DNA from: Oscillospiraceae bacterium
Lineage (GTDB): Bacteria > Bacillota > Clostridia > Oscillospirales > Ruminococcaceae
Direction: 5' to 3'
Length of the DNA stretch: 64,000 nt
NCBI GenBank assembly: GCA_017505635.1
Contig: JAFVOU010000046.1
Coordinates: forward strand, 62,001-126,000
The notes below the pieces were generated by a model that was not told the DNA's origin, searched no databases, and saw only the letters and a list, made by a program, of their open reading frames with translations. Below, one piece after another: positions 17,432-26,540 of this stretch. Every line of letters starts with the position of its first letter. The stretch's first letter is position 1. The position numbers and the translations under genes were made by a program.

Positions 17432-18178
17432 TTATATTTCAAGTTTTTTTATCACTGCTTCCAGCACTTCACCTATGCTGTCGTGAAACACAATATCCGC
17501 CCTGCTGTCGCTTGCGGTCTGTTCCTTGTTTATAACCACAAGATGAGGACCGTTAAAATAATTTATATAGCTTGCAGCAGGATATACAGTAAGGGATGTG
17601 CCGCCGATAATAAGCAAATCTGCCTCCCATATAGCGCGTATTGCCTTTTCGGTTGCATATTCGTCCAGCATTTCGCCGTAAAGGGTTACAACCGGGCGTA
17701 CCACACCGCCGCAGGCTGTGCATCTTGGTACAGGGTTTGTTTTATCGGCAATATACTCCTTGCTATGGTTTTTGCCGCAGTTTGCGCAATAATATTTTTC
17801 GGCTGTGCCGTGAAGTTCCACCACGTTTCTGCTGCCTGCAAGCTGATGCAGATTATCCACATTCTGTGTGACAACCGTTACTTTTTTACCGCTTTCTTCC
17901 AGCTTTGCAAGCGCAAGATGAGCCTTGTTTGGTTTTACATTGTGCAGAAAAAATTCGCGGTAAAACTGATAGAATATCTGCGGATTTTCCTCGAAAAAAT
18001 CTATACTCAAAATTTCTTCGGGAGATATTCCGTATCTGCTGTATGTATTGTAAATTCCGTCTTTGCTGCGGTAATCCTTAAGCCCGCTTTCGGTAGACAC
18101 ACCCGCCCCGCCGAAGAAAACTATTTTTTGACTGTTTTTTACGATTTCTGCAAGTTTTGTGATGTTTTCCGTATTCAT
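17432..18178 (-). CDS. Sir2 family NAD-dependent protein deacylase
   Basis: A 248-residue sirtuin. The NAD site shows G-A-G-V-S-T-E-S-G-L-K-D-Y-R, T-Q-N-V-D-N-L-H and the catalytic histidine in E-L-H-G-T. The zinc site has C-A-N-C and C-T-A-C. I-I-G-G-T-S-L-T-V-Y-P lies near the C-terminus. It removes acyl groups from protein lysines with NAD. The ATG at 18178 is preceded by GGGGA; an ATG pair 33-36 bases upstream lacks a ribosome site. The azlC start lies 20 bases beyond its stop, so one transcript could carry sirtuin and azlCD. Confidence 0.92.
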   Translation of the reverse strand: MNTENITKLAEIVKNSQKIVFFGGAGVSTESGLKDYRSKDGIYNTYSRYGISPEEILSIDFFEENPQIFYQFYREFFLHNVKPNKAHLALAKLEESGKKVTVVTQNVDNLHQLAGSRNVVELHGTAEKYYCANCGKNHSKEYIADKTNPVPRCTACGGVVRPVVTLYGEMLDEYATEKAIRAIWEADLLIIGGTSLTVYPAASYINYFNGPHLVVINKEQTASDSRADIVFHDSIGEVLEAVIKKLEI

Positions 18179-18392
18179 AATGCAATCCCCGTATGTAAAA
18201 AAACTGTACATCATCTATTTTACATTTTCTGATAAATATTTGCAACAGGTTTAATTTTTTCTGTCCATATCTTGCACATATACAAAATTTAGTATACAAT
18301 TATATATTATTAAATACATTACAACACACATTCCCAATCCACTTTACAATTCACTACCGCTTTATATTTTGTGTATTTTCAAAAGAGGTTTT

Positions 18393-19271
18393 ATGAGTAC
18401 ATATCATATTCTTTACAACCGACTGTCCCGCAGCAACACAGGCGAACTGGAAGCCCATATGCTTGACGAAATTATGGCCGGTGAAAGCCTTGAATACTGG
18501 AACGTTGCAGATATAGAAGACTATCACGAATTTTTTGCAAAAATTCCTGCTGATGACAAAATTATTGTTGCCGGCGGCGACGGTACTCTCAATAATTTTA
18601 TAAACAACACCGACTACTGTCATGTGCCACAGGAAGTATATTTTTTCCCTGCAGGCAGCGGCAACGACTTTGCCCGTGATATCGGCAAAAAGAAACACTG
18701 CGAACCTTTTGAAGTCCGCAGATTTATCTCCAATCTGCCTGCTGTTAAAATTGCAGATAAGGAACGCCGTTTTTTCAACAGTGTTTCCATTGGTCTTGAT
18801 GCCCAGGTCTGTCTTGAAGCCGACAGACTTAAAAAAGCAGGCAAAAAAAGTGTGAACTATGCTTTGCTTGCAGTTAAATGCATCTTTACCAAATACAAAT
18901 TCTGTGATGCTGTTGTTACTTATGGTGACGGCACGCGTCAGGAGTTCAAAGATGTTCTGCTTGCCATAACAACAAAAGGCCGATATTTTGGCGGCGGTGT
19001 AAAAATTTCTCCAAATCAGGACCGCAATCACCCCGATGAGGAAATGATTTTTATTATTGCCCACAATCTGCCTGCTTTCAAGGCACTTATCGTTTTTGCA
19101 AGTATTGTCATAGGCAAACACTTCAGCTTTAAGAAAAACGTTACCGCTATAAGCGGCAATGATTTTACTGTTGAATTCAGTCAGTCTACACCGATACAGA
19201 TTGACGGTGAGACAGTTGTTGGCGAGACAAAATACCACGCCTATGCAAAACATACTGTGGATTTGAAATAA
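18393..19271 (+). CDS. Diacylglycerol kinase-like lipid kinase (YegS/DagK family)
   Basis: A 292-residue soluble lipid kinase. The nucleotide motif V-A-G-G-D-G-T-L-N is at about residue 57, P-A-G-S-G-N-D-F-A-R at about 90, and the C-terminal domain has the I-D-G-E segment (about 270). It phosphorylates diacylglycerol or a related lipid, recycling it into phospholipid synthesis; exact substrate not shown by sequence. The start at 18393 follows AAAAGAGG. A second 81-bp repeat follows 19 bases after the stop. Confidence 0.88.
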   Translation: MSTYHILYNRLSRSNTGELEAHMLDEIMAGESLEYWNVADIEDYHEFFAKIPADDKIIVAGGDGTLNNFINNTDYCHVPQEVYFFPAGSGNDFARDIGKKKHCEPFEVRRFISNLPAVKIADKERRFFNSVSIGLDAQVCLEADRLKKAGKKSVNYALLAVKCIFTKYKFCDAVVTYGDGTRQEFKDVLLAITTKGRYFGGGVKISPNQDRNHPDEEMIFIIAHNLPAFKALIVFASIVIGKHFSFKKNVTAISGNDFTVEFSQSTPIQIDGETVVGETKYHAYAKHTVDLK

Positions 19272-19290
19272 TTATATCTGATAAAAAATA

Positions 19291-19371
19291 TGTCATTCTG
19301 AACGAAGCGAAGAATCTCTTTGTCCGGTTAAATCGGGAGATTCTTCGTCATATCCGTTATTCAGAATGACA
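19291..19371. repeat. 81-bp palindromic repeat, copy 2
   Basis: Same length and architecture as the copy at 16263-16343: TGTCATTCTGA start, internal GAAGAATCTC and GGGAGATTCTTCG, and CAGAATGACA end followed by a T-rich run. Loop and flank positions differ between copies, while the stems are conserved or compensated. It lies in a convergent gap. Confidence 0.8.
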
Positions 19372-19401
19372 TTTGTTTTTTATTATGTAATTATACCTTT
19401 A

Positions 19402-20010
19402 TCAGAAAAGTCCGCCGAAAAACATACTGCTTACAAAGGACAGTGTAAACACCACACCCATACCCACAAGCACCGCTGTTGCGGAAGTGCCGCCGTTATT
19501 TTTGATAAATTCGGTTTTCTGCGGTTCCTGCAATGCTTTTGCATCCACTGCAAGTTTTTCAACACAAATCATATACAGCCAGTTGCCGAACACACCCGCA
19601 AGAATGCTTATAAGCAAATCAAAATAACCCAGCTTGTCAAACACAAGTATGCTCATAAGCCAGTAAATGCCGCCGTAGACATACATTTTGCGGTAAATCA
19701 TCCATGCCGGACCAAATAGGAAAGCACACCAGTTCCATGTTACCTTTTTGTTTTTCTGTTTCATCTCGGCAAATCTGTTGATATAGAAATCGCGTTTTTC
19801 TGCACCGATAAGTGCTTCCACATCATCGTCGATAAAATCGCCCGAAGTCTCTGTGCCTACAAATTCCGCATCGGCAGTCTGTTCAGCTTCGGAAAACTCC
19901 TCATTTGCAGAAGCCTGTGCATATGTCTCTTTTCTCACCACACCTGTACCGCAGTTGTGACAAAACAAAGCATTATCTTCAATTTTTGTTCCGCAGTTTG
20001 TACAAAACAT
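19402..20010 (-). CDS. Zinc-ribbon and DUF2628 membrane protein
   Basis: A 202-residue protein. The N-terminus is a zinc ribbon (C-T-N-C-G and C-H-N-C-G, residues 3-22), followed by an acidic linker (about 35-75) and a DUF2628-type membrane module. In that module N-W-C-A-F-L-F-G-P-A-W-M-I-Y-R-K-M leads into three to four helices. Such proteins are common in gut Firmicutes and have no known activity. The start at 20010 follows AAAGGAGG. It lies 38 bases downstream of rodA in the same direction, so they may share a transcript. Confidence 0.82.
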   Translation of the reverse strand: MFCTNCGTKIEDNALFCHNCGTGVVRKETYAQASANEEFSEAEQTADAEFVGTETSGDFIDDDVEALIGAEKRDFYINRFAEMKQKNKKVTWNWCAFLFGPAWMIYRKMYVYGGIYWLMSILVFDKLGYFDLLISILAGVFGNWLYMICVEKLAVDAKALQEPQKTEFIKNNGGTSATAVLVGMGVVFTLSFVSSMFFGGLF

Positions 20011-20048
20011 AGTTTTTCCTCCTTTTGCTTTTCCTCTGTATTTATCTG

Positions 20049-21170
20049 TCAAAACAGTTTTTTCTTGTTGTGACGTGCCACACTAAGCACCATGCCAACC
20101 GCGCAGTAGGTTGCCAGTACACTTGTTCCCCCTGCAGAAAACAGCGGCAGGGTGATGCCGATAACCGGCAGAACGGAAAGGTTCATACCTATATTGATTA
20201 TGCTCTGAAAAATAAGCATTGCAAAAACACCTACGCAGATAAGGCTGCCCTGCATATCTATCGAACGGTTTGCAACCACCAGAATGCGGAAACACAGGCA
20301 AAGTATAATGCCTATAACAATCAGTATCCCCACAAAGCCCACGCTCTCAGCAATAAACGAGAACATAAAGTCATTCTGCGGCAATGGCACATTGTTGTGG
20401 TTATCCACCATAAACCCTTTGCCGAAAAGCTGTCCCGAACCTATTGACACCTTGCCCGCATTCTGCTGAACAAGAATGGATTTGTATTCCGGATTGTCAG
20501 GGAAAATCAGTGCAAGAATGCGGTTCTGCTGATATGGCTCCATAATTTTAAACCACAGCACCGGAATGCCTACAACCGCCGCGCCGCCCGCCAGGGCAAT
20601 AAGTTTCCAGCTTATACCGGCTGCAAAAAACATACAGGCAATAATAAAAGCATAAACCAGCATTGTACCGCCGTCACGCTGATATGCAACAAATGCAAAA
20701 GGAACAAGTGCCACTGCGGCAAGTTTTATAAGTGTGTTTATTTCATTTATATGTTCCTTGTTCTGTTCCATAAAATGGGCAAGGGTTATAATCATACTGA
20801 TTTTCAGCAGTTCGCTTGGTTGCAGAGACATGCCGCCCGGCAGCGAAATCCACGCCTTGTTGGTTGTACCCGGAGGAGCAAACCCAATTATGGCAGTAAG
20901 TATCATAAGCCCTATACAGAATGCCATATGCACCTTGTACCATTCACAAAGCTCCTTGTAATCTATAATCGAAAGCAGCACTGCTGCTGTAAGCCCCATG
21001 GCACTGGCTATCATCTGTACGATAACCACCTTTACATCTCCGATGGCGTTCATTGTCATATATATGGAATAAAGGCTGTAAACCGAGATTGCGTTGCACA
21101 AAGCACACATACCGATAATAACAAAGTCTGTCTGCTCCACAAATTCACGCAGCAATTCTCTTTTGTACAT
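20049..21170 (-). CDS. rodA: RodA/FtsW/SpoVE family peptidoglycan glycosyltransferase
   Basis: A 373-residue polytopic SEDS protein with about ten helices that polymerises lipid II glycan strands for cell elongation. Visible signatures are the loop A-W-I-S-L-P-G-G-M-S-L-Q-P-S-E-L-L-K near residue 110, Q-R-D-G-G-T near 165, P-L-P-Q-N-D-F-M-F-S-F-I-A-E near 270 and the terminal G-I-T-L-P-L-F-S-A-G-G-T-S. The ATG at 21170 follows AAAAGGAGG with a 6-base gap; a GTG six bases earlier overlaps that site. RodA rather than FtsW is favoured by length, but the class cannot be fixed without trees. Confidence 0.88.
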   Translation of the reverse strand: MYKRELLREFVEQTDFVIIGMCALCNAISVYSLYSIYMTMNAIGDVKVVIVQMIASAMGLTAAVLLSIIDYKELCEWYKVHMAFCIGLMILTAIIGFAPPGTTNKAWISLPGGMSLQPSELLKISMIITLAHFMEQNKEHINEINTLIKLAAVALVPFAFVAYQRDGGTMLVYAFIIACMFFAAGISWKLIALAGGAAVVGIPVLWFKIMEPYQQNRILALIFPDNPEYKSILVQQNAGKVSIGSGQLFGKGFMVDNHNNVPLPQNDFMFSFIAESVGFVGILIVIGIILCLCFRILVVANRSIDMQGSLICVGVFAMLIFQSIINIGMNLSVLPVIGITLPLFSAGGTSVLATYCAVGMVLSVARHNKKKLF

Positions 21171-21313
21171 ATACACCCTCCTTTTACTTTTCTTTATTAT
21201 TGTATTGTATAATATATTTAAAAATATATCAACTTTTATAATTGTACATTATCTGTTTTTATGATATATTATTTTGTAGTATAAATTGTGAAAATCCTGC
21301 AGGAGGATGTATT

Positions 21314-21739
21314 TTGAAAGAATATATTTCCAATTCAAAAGCAGAAACAGTGGCTTTTGCAAAAAGCCTTGTTCCCTATTTGAACAACCATGATATAATA
21401 TTTTTCGACGGCGGTCTCGGCATGGGCAAAACTGCATTCTGTCAGGGACTGTGTGACGGTCTTGGCATAAATGCAACCGTGACAAGCCCTACCTTCGCCA
21501 TTGTAAACGAATATACAGGCTATCCTTTAAGCCTTTTCCACTTTGATATGTACCGCATAGAAAACGAAGACCAGCTTTACAACATCGGTTTTTACGATTA
21601 TCTTGACTATGACGGCATCTGTGCTATAGAATGGGCAGAAAATATCAAGGATTTTTTTGACGAAAACACAGTTACCATAAAATTTGAAAAACTTGGTGAA
21701 ACCACAAGAAAAATCACCGTAGAAGGAGATAATTTCTGA
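21314..21739 (+). CDS. tsaE: tRNA threonylcarbamoyladenosine biosynthesis ATPase TsaE
   Basis: A 141-residue ATPase of the TsaBDE complex making t6A37 in ANN-decoding tRNAs. It shows Walker A G-G-L-G-M-G-K-T, then T-S-P-T-F-A-I-V-N-E-Y and H-F-D-M-Y-R, and A-I-E-W-A-E near the C-terminus. The start is a TTG at 21314, seven bases after AGGAGG; the only nearby ATG (21307) is out of frame and inside the ribosome site. The stop codon overlaps the tsaB ATG (TGATG). It is the first gene of tsaE-tsaB-rpiB. Confidence 0.92.
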   Translation: MKEYISNSKAETVAFAKSLVPYLNNHDIIFFDGGLGMGKTAFCQGLCDGLGINATVTSPTFAIVNEYTGYPLSLFHFDMYRIENEDQLYNIGFYDYLDYDGICAIEWAENIKDFFDENTVTIKFEKLGETTRKITVEGDNF

Positions 21740-22404
21740 TGCTTATTTTAGGTATAGACTGCTCTTCCAAACAGGGCAGTGTTGCAATAGTTCGCGATGA
21801 CAAACCACTGTATCAGTGTGTTTACGATTCCAATATGACCCACAGCCAGAATCTGCTGAGCCTTATCGAAAATGCCGTTACAATATGCGGTATACAGAAA
21901 AGCGATATCGACCTTTTTGCAGTTACCCTTGGTCCGGGCAGCTTTACAGGTCTTCGCATAGGCCTTGCCCTTGTAAAAGGCATGGCTATGGCTCTTGGCA
22001 AACCCTGTGTCGGTGTTTCCAGCCTTAAAGCTATGGCAGAATGTGTAAATCTTGACGGTGTGGTTATTCCCTGCTTTGATGCAAGAAGAGGTCAGGTTTA
22101 CTGCTGTATTTTTGACGGAAAAGAAATCATTGCCGATGATGACTGCATTATGGCCAGCGACCTTGAACAATTTGTAAACAATTGTCCCAAAGACATATAT
22201 TTTGTTGGCGACGGCAAAGATGTATGTTATAATAAATTCAACAATTACGAAAATGTAAAAAATCATTCTGTGCTGATGCCCTGCATAGCTTATGGTGCCT
22301 GCCTGCTGGCAAAGGATATGCCGCAGCAGACTCATTTTGAGCTTAGCCCAAGCTATCTCAGGCTTTCACAGGCAGAAAGAGAATTAAAGGAGAAAAACAA
22401 ATGA
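21739..22404 (+). CDS. tsaB: tRNA threonylcarbamoyladenosine biosynthesis protein TsaB
   Basis: A 221-residue ASKHA-fold partner of TsaD. The N-terminus L-G-I-D-C-S-S-K-Q-G-S, then V-T-L-G-P-G-S-F-T-G-L-R-I-G at about residue 70 and V-G-V-S-S-L-K are the family landmarks. The C-terminus P-S-Y-L-R matches TsaB. It overlaps tsaE by one base and rpiB by four (ATGA), showing a coupled operon. tsaD is not in this window. Confidence 0.93.
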   Translation: MLILGIDCSSKQGSVAIVRDDKPLYQCVYDSNMTHSQNLLSLIENAVTICGIQKSDIDLFAVTLGPGSFTGLRIGLALVKGMAMALGKPCVGVSSLKAMAECVNLDGVVIPCFDARRGQVYCCIFDGKEIIADDDCIMASDLEQFVNNCPKDIYFVGDGKDVCYNKFNNYENVKNHSVLMPCIAYGACLLAKDMPQQTHFELSPSYLRLSQAERELKEKNK

Positions 22405-22838
22405 TAGTTTTAGCTGCTGACCACGGTGGTTTCCACCTTAAAGAAGAAGTAAAAAAACACCTTGAAGCAAAAGGTGTTGAATTTATCGATGTTGGTACAT
22501 TCTCTACCGACAGTATCGACTATCCTGATGTTGCAAAAACAGCCTGCGCAAAAATCACAAGCGGTGAATGCGAAAAAGGTCTTTTCTTCTGCGGCACAGG
22601 TGTAGGCATCTCCATTGCTGCAAACAAGGTTAAAGGCATCCGTGCCTGCTGCTGCAGCGACCATTTCAGTGCAAAATACACACGTCTGCACAACGACGCA
22701 AATGTTCTGTGCATGGGTGGCCGTGTTGTAGGCGCAGGCATTGCATGTGAACTTGCAGACCTGTTCCTCGAAACAGAATTCGAAGGCGGACGTCACGCAA
22801 CCAGAGTTGCAAAAATTATGGCTATCGAAGAAGAATAA
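22401..22838 (+). CDS. rpiB: Ribose 5-phosphate isomerase B
   Basis: A 145-residue RpiB/LacA/LacB family isomerase converting ribulose 5-phosphate and ribose 5-phosphate. It has A-A-D-H-G-G-F at the start, the conserved catalytic C-G-T-G segment in F-F-C-G-T-G-V-G-I-S-I-A-A-N-K and N-V-L-C-M-G-G-R. Family length matches. It is translationally coupled to tsaB by ATGA; upp follows 76 bases after, across a weak hairpin. Confidence 0.94.
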   Translation: MIVLAADHGGFHLKEEVKKHLEAKGVEFIDVGTFSTDSIDYPDVAKTACAKITSGECEKGLFFCGTGVGISIAANKVKGIRACCCSDHFSAKYTRLHNDANVLCMGGRVVGAGIACELADLFLETEFEGGRHATRVAKIMAIEEE

Positions 22839-22850
22839 TCAAAAACACAA

Positions 22851-22869
22851 GGGAGGGGTTTTCCCTCCC
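22851..22869 (+). terminator. Weak hairpin between rpiB and upp
   Basis: GGGAGG / CCTCCC stem with a 7-base loop; only a short ATTATT follows, so termination would be partial and upp may be read through. Confidence 0.4.
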
Positions 22870-22914
22870 ATTATTCTACTGTAAATTCAAATTATATAAA
22901 CTCAGGAGATTATT

Positions 22915-23544
22915 ATGGCAAAAACAGTTATACTTGACCACCCTCTTATAAAACACAAGGTTGCAATTATGCGCAACAAAAACACCGGCACAAGAGAATT
23001 TAAAGCTGTTGCAAAGGAAATTGCAATGCTTATGTGCTACGAAGCAACAAGAGAACTTGCCGTTGAAGATGTTGAAATTGAAACACCAATAACAACAGCT
23101 ACATGTCAGATGCTTGCAGGCAAAAAACTTGCTATTGTTCCTATTCTCCGTGCAGGTCTTGGCATGGTTGACGGCATTCTGGAGCTTATTCCTTCTGCAA
23201 AAATCGGTCACATCGGTCTTTACCGTGACGAAGAAACACTTGAACCTGTGGAATATTTCTGCAAAATGCCTCCGGATATAGGCGAAAGAGATGTTTTTGT
23301 GGTTGACCCTATGCTTGCAACCGGCGGCAGTGCCTGTGATGCAATCAAAATGCTTAAACAGCGCGGTGCAAAAAACATCAAGTTCCTTTGTCTTATCGCT
23401 GCACCGGAAGGCATTAAAAAGCTTTCAGAAACACATTCCGACGTAGATATCTACTGTGCGGCACTTGATGACCACCTTAACGAACACGGCTATATTGTTC
23501 CTGGTCTTGGTGATGCCGGCGACAGAATTTTTGGCACAAAATAA
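22915..23544 (+). CDS. upp: Uracil phosphoribosyltransferase
   Basis: A 209-residue pyrimidine salvage enzyme making UMP from uracil and PRPP. The [11 protein letters not shown] segment, the PRPP loop [11 protein letters not shown] and the C-terminal [13 protein letters not shown] identify it. ATG at 22915 follows CAGGAGA. No PyrR attenuator is recognisable in the 76-base leader. A strong terminator follows. Confidence 0.96.
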   Translation: MAKTVILDHPLIKHKVAIMRNKNTGTREFKAVAKEIAMLMCYEATRELAVEDVEIETPITTATCQMLAGKKLAIVPILRAGLGMVDGILELIPSAKIGHIGLYRDEETLEPVEYFCKMPPDIGERDVFVVDPMLATGGSACDAIKMLKQRGAKNIKFLCLIAAPEGIKKLSETHSDVDIYCAALDDHLNEHGYIVPGLGDAGDRIFGTK

Positions 23545-23570
23545 TTTTCAAAACTTTATAAAACAACACA

Positions 23571-23606
23571 GCGCATCTGAATTTCAGTGTTCAGATGCGC
23601 TTTTGA
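23571..23606 (+). terminator. Terminator of upp
   Basis: GCGCATCTGAA / TTCAGATGCGC stem followed by TTTTGATTTT. Confidence 0.85.
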
Positions 23607-23632
23607 TTTTATACAATTAATTTTCTGCAATT

Positions 23633-23661
23633 AAAAAGCACCTTTTTGAAAGGTGCTTTTA
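23633..23661 (-). terminator. Terminator of the zinc-ribbon gene
   Basis: AAAAGCACCTTT / AAAGGTGCTTTT hairpin with a 4-base loop; on the minus strand the T-rich arm continues, fitting the leftward gene ending at 23704. Confidence 0.75.
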
Positions 23662-23703
23662 ACTTTGCCTGGGGGAGAATGGGTATTTGCTGTGAGAGAC
23701 TGA

Positions 23704-23979
23704 TTATTCGCCTTTTTCCTGAGCGAAGCATTCGCTGCAAAGAACAGGTCTGTCTTCTCTTGGTTTAAATGGAACTTTTGCCTCTTTGCCACATTTTGCA
23801 CAAACAGATGTGAAATATTCACGCTGGCCACGAATCTGATTTTTTCTTGCATCACGGCAAGGTTTGCATCTCTGTGGTTCGTTTTCAAAGCCTCTTTCTG
23901 CGTAAAATTCCTGTTCACCTGCTGTAAATGTGAATTCCTGTCCGCAATCTTTGCAAACTAAAGTTTTGTCCTGGTACAT
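23704..23979 (-). CDS. Small zinc-ribbon protein (zf-trcl type)
   Basis: A 91-residue protein with three C-x-x-C pairs in the first 65 residues (C-K-D-C at 9-12, C-K-P-C near 38-41, C-A-K-C near 60) and a fourth near the C-terminus (C-S-E-C). Q-E-F-Y-A-E-R-G-F-E-N-E-P and R-C-K-P-C-R are typical of the probable zinc-ribbon family common in Firmicutes. Function unknown; nucleic acid or protein binding is an inference. ATG at 23979 follows AGAGGT. Confidence 0.85.
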   Translation of the reverse strand: MYQDKTLVCKDCGQEFTFTAGEQEFYAERGFENEPQRCKPCRDARKNQIRGQREYFTSVCAKCGKEAKVPFKPREDRPVLCSECFAQEKGE

Positions 23980-24097
23980 TGGATACCTCTCCTTAAAAAT
24001 GTATTTTATCCCCCCGATAAAATTAAATCAATGCTCAGCGGAATTGCAGCCTGCTTTGTTTTAACGTTAAAGGGCATATATATAAAGACTTTCGTCC

Positions 24098-24634
24098 TTA
24101 TTTTCTTAATTTTTTGTGTATGCGCTGAACTGCGTTATTTATTGATTTTTCGTCTTTGCCTGTCATCTGTGCAATTTCCCTGTATGAGTATTGCATGGTG
24201 TAAAGGCTGAAAACCAAAAATTCAAATTTGGAGAGTCTTTGCTTTGCAGTTTTTATAAATTCCTTATTCTGTTCTTTTATCAGAAAATCGGTTTCTACGT
24301 TTGGGCCGTATTCTTCACCGTCAAGGCTTTTCGCCGTAGAAAGAATCTGGTGCTTCTGGCTTTGTGACTGGTTATATGCCGTTATCATGCTGTTTAAAAT
24401 GCACTTTTTTGCATATGTCTCAAAGCTTGCACCTTTATTGTCTTTATAGCTGAGTATAGCCCTGAACAAACCAATGTTGCCTTCCTGAACGGCATCATCA
24501 AAGTCAAAGCCTGATGTGGCAAGTTTGCGTGCACAGCTTTCGATATTGTTTCTGAATACACCAAAAACAAAATCCATATCCTTATGGGACCCCTGCCTTG
24601 CCAGAACAACATTATGCTCTATATCTTTATGCAC
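24098..24634 (-). CDS. RNA polymerase sigma factor, sigma-70 family (SigH-like)
   Basis: A 178-residue sigma factor. Region 2 shows F-D-F-D-D-A-V-Q-E-G-N-I-G-L-F-R-A, matching the core-binding E-G-x-I-G-L helix, then S-F-E-T-Y-A-K-K-C-I. Region 4 shows Y-S-Y-R-E-I-A-Q-M-T-G-K-D-E-K-S-I-N-N-A-V-Q-R-I. Similarity is closest in style to sporulation SigH-type factors, but the promoter class it reads is unknown. The start is taken as GTG 24634, nine bases after GAGG; the frame stays open upstream to a GTG at 24673 without ribosome site. Confidence 0.83.
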   Translation of the reverse strand: MHKDIEHNVVLARQGSHKDMDFVFGVFRNNIESCARKLATSGFDFDDAVQEGNIGLFRAILSYKDNKGASFETYAKKCILNSMITAYNQSQSQKHQILSTAKSLDGEEYGPNVETDFLIKEQNKEFIKTAKQRLSKFEFLVFSLYTMQYSYREIAQMTGKDEKSINNAVQRIHKKLRK

Positions 24635-24784
24635 CTTGTGATACCTCGGAATATTTTCGGAAAACAAACACACTGTATCTATTTTTCCTATAATAACTTA
24701 TTATACAAAAACAGCCACATTATGTCAAATATTTATTAACAATTTGTACAAATAATATGGGCATTTGTATAAATTTTCACAGTT

Positions 24785-26152
24785 TTATGCATTATCTCTG
24801 GTTACTGTTCTTATCCATCTGCCGGAGATGATACGTTTTAACTCGATAACAATTTTTATAAATGCATCACAGCGCATGCAAAGGTACACAAGCGGTGCCG
24901 GTGCGCCGACAACAAGACCCATAATTACGCTGAGCGGAATGTTGATAAACCACATACCGCCGCCGTCCAGCAGCAGTGCAAGTTTTGTGTCGCCGCCGCC
25001 ACGCAGAACACCAACAATGTTAACTATGTCAAGTGCCGCAATAGGCTGAATGCATACAACTACTGTAAGCATCTGGAATGCCGCCAGTTTTGCCTCCGGT
25101 GTGATGTTGTAGATTGAAAGGAAAGGTGTTCTTATAATCAGCACAACCACAGACATTACAAAACCGATGATAAAGGCTGTAAGGTTGAGTGTAACAGCTG
25201 TTTTCTGTGCACGTTCAAGTTTGCCCTGTCCGATTGTTTTGCCGCAGATAACCGCTGCTGCATTTGCAACGCCAAAGGTAAATACAGATGCAAGGTTGTA
25301 TACAACAGTAACAACACTGTTTGCCGCAACAAATGTGGAACCTATGTGCCCCATGATAACACCTGTGGTAACACTGCCCATGCCCCAGATAAGTTCGTTA
25401 CCCATAACAGGCAGTGCGTGGTGAATAAAGTCCGGTATAAGGGTTTTATCAATTTTAAACATACAATGCCATTTAAAACCAATTTTATTTTCGATAAAGT
25501 ACATATATACCGCCGCACAGCAGAACTCGAAAATTCTTGCCGCAACCGTGCCTACCGCTGCACCCTGAACACCCAGTGCCGGTGCACCAAATTTACCGAA
25601 GATGAACATATAGTTTACGATAACATTTACAAAAAATGACATTGCATAAACGGTTGTGCTTACCTTTACCTGTTCCACCCCGCGCAATGCAAGAAAGTAA
25701 CAGTTGGAAAGTGCATAAAACACAAAACCCACAGAAAGTGTTCTCAGATAGGAAACACCTGCATCGATAACCGCTGCTTCGTTTGAAAACAGAGACATTA
25801 TCTGACGTGTAAAGAAAAAGCCTGCTGCAGAAAAAACTATTGATACAACAAACATCGCCAGCGTGGATATGCGCATAACACGGCGTATAACATCTGTGTT
25901 GCCTTTTCCCCAGTACTGTGCAATAAGTACCGATGCGCCGCCGCACACACCAAAGCCTGCAATCATCATAAGAAAGAATGTCTGTCCGCCAAGGCTTGCA
26001 CCCGAAACAGCAATGTCACCAAGTTCGCCCAGCATAATTGTATCCATTGCCGAAACACCGTGGTTGATAACATTCTGCATGGCAATAGGCAGTGCAATAG
26101 CTATAAGCGCAGAAAAGTATTCCCTGTCAAAAACAAGATGCTTTTTTAACAT
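24785..26152 (-). CDS. MATE family efflux transporter
   Basis: A 455-residue, about 12-helix exporter of the MATE (MatE/NorM/DinF) superfamily, driven by Na+ or H+. Two homologous halves are visible, with I-A-L-P-I-A-M-Q-N and D-T-I-M-L-G-E-L-G in the first half and H-A-L-P-V-M-G-N-E-L-I-W-G in the second. The start at 26152 follows GGGGAGGAT. The open frame extends upstream across tRNA-Leu, which is not coding. Substrate unknown. Confidence 0.9.
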   Translation of the reverse strand: MLKKHLVFDREYFSALIAIALPIAMQNVINHGVSAMDTIMLGELGDIAVSGASLGGQTFFLMMIAGFGVCGGASVLIAQYWGKGNTDVIRRVMRISTLAMFVVSIVFSAAGFFFTRQIMSLFSNEAAVIDAGVSYLRTLSVGFVFYALSNCYFLALRGVEQVKVSTTVYAMSFFVNVIVNYMFIFGKFGAPALGVQGAAVGTVAARIFEFCCAAVYMYFIENKIGFKWHCMFKIDKTLIPDFIHHALPVMGNELIWGMGSVTTGVIMGHIGSTFVAANSVVTVVYNLASVFTFGVANAAAVICGKTIGQGKLERAQKTAVTLNLTAFIIGFVMSVVVLIIRTPFLSIYNITPEAKLAAFQMLTVVVCIQPIAALDIVNIVGVLRGGGDTKLALLLDGGGMWFINIPLSVIMGLVVGAPAPLVYLCMRCDAFIKIVIELKRIISGRWIRTVTRDNA

Positions 26153-26223
26153 ATATCCTCCCCGTTTGTATCTATTATAATAAAAGTTATTTAAATTATA
26201 AGTTGGTAAACTCTGTACAAATA

Positions 26224-26252
26224 AAAAATCCCAGTCAACTGACTGAGATTTG
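26224..26252 (-). terminator. Terminator of tRNA-Leu(CAA)
   Basis: Minus-strand AAATCtCAGTCA / TGACTGgGATTT hairpin followed by TTTTTATTTG, starting four bases after the tRNA end. Confidence 0.78.
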
Positions 26253-26255
26253 TTA

Positions 26256-26342
26256 TGGTGCCGGTGGTCGGGGTCGAACCGACACGGTATCACTACCACA
26301 GGATTTTGAGTCCAGCACGTCTGCCAATTCCATCACACCGGC
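26256..26342 (-). tRNA. tRNA-Leu (anticodon CAA)
   Basis: An 87-nt class II tRNA with encoded CCA. Acceptor stem GCCGGTG/CACCGGC, anticodon loop CTCAAAA giving CAA (reads UUG), long variable arm. One T-T mismatch occurs in the anticodon stem as read. Confidence 0.94.
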
Positions 26343-26540
26343 TTAAATAGCTTAATTATTATACTAAACATTTTTATAAATTGCAATAGTTTTTTTATCT
26401 TTTTGTCCTCCGAAATCGCCACTTTTTTATACTAATTGCAATATTTCGCCATTATATCCCATTTTGTTATAGCAATCTGATGTTTTTATTGCCTAATACG
26501 AGCCATAATAAAAGAAATTAAATCTGACACGAGGTATATT

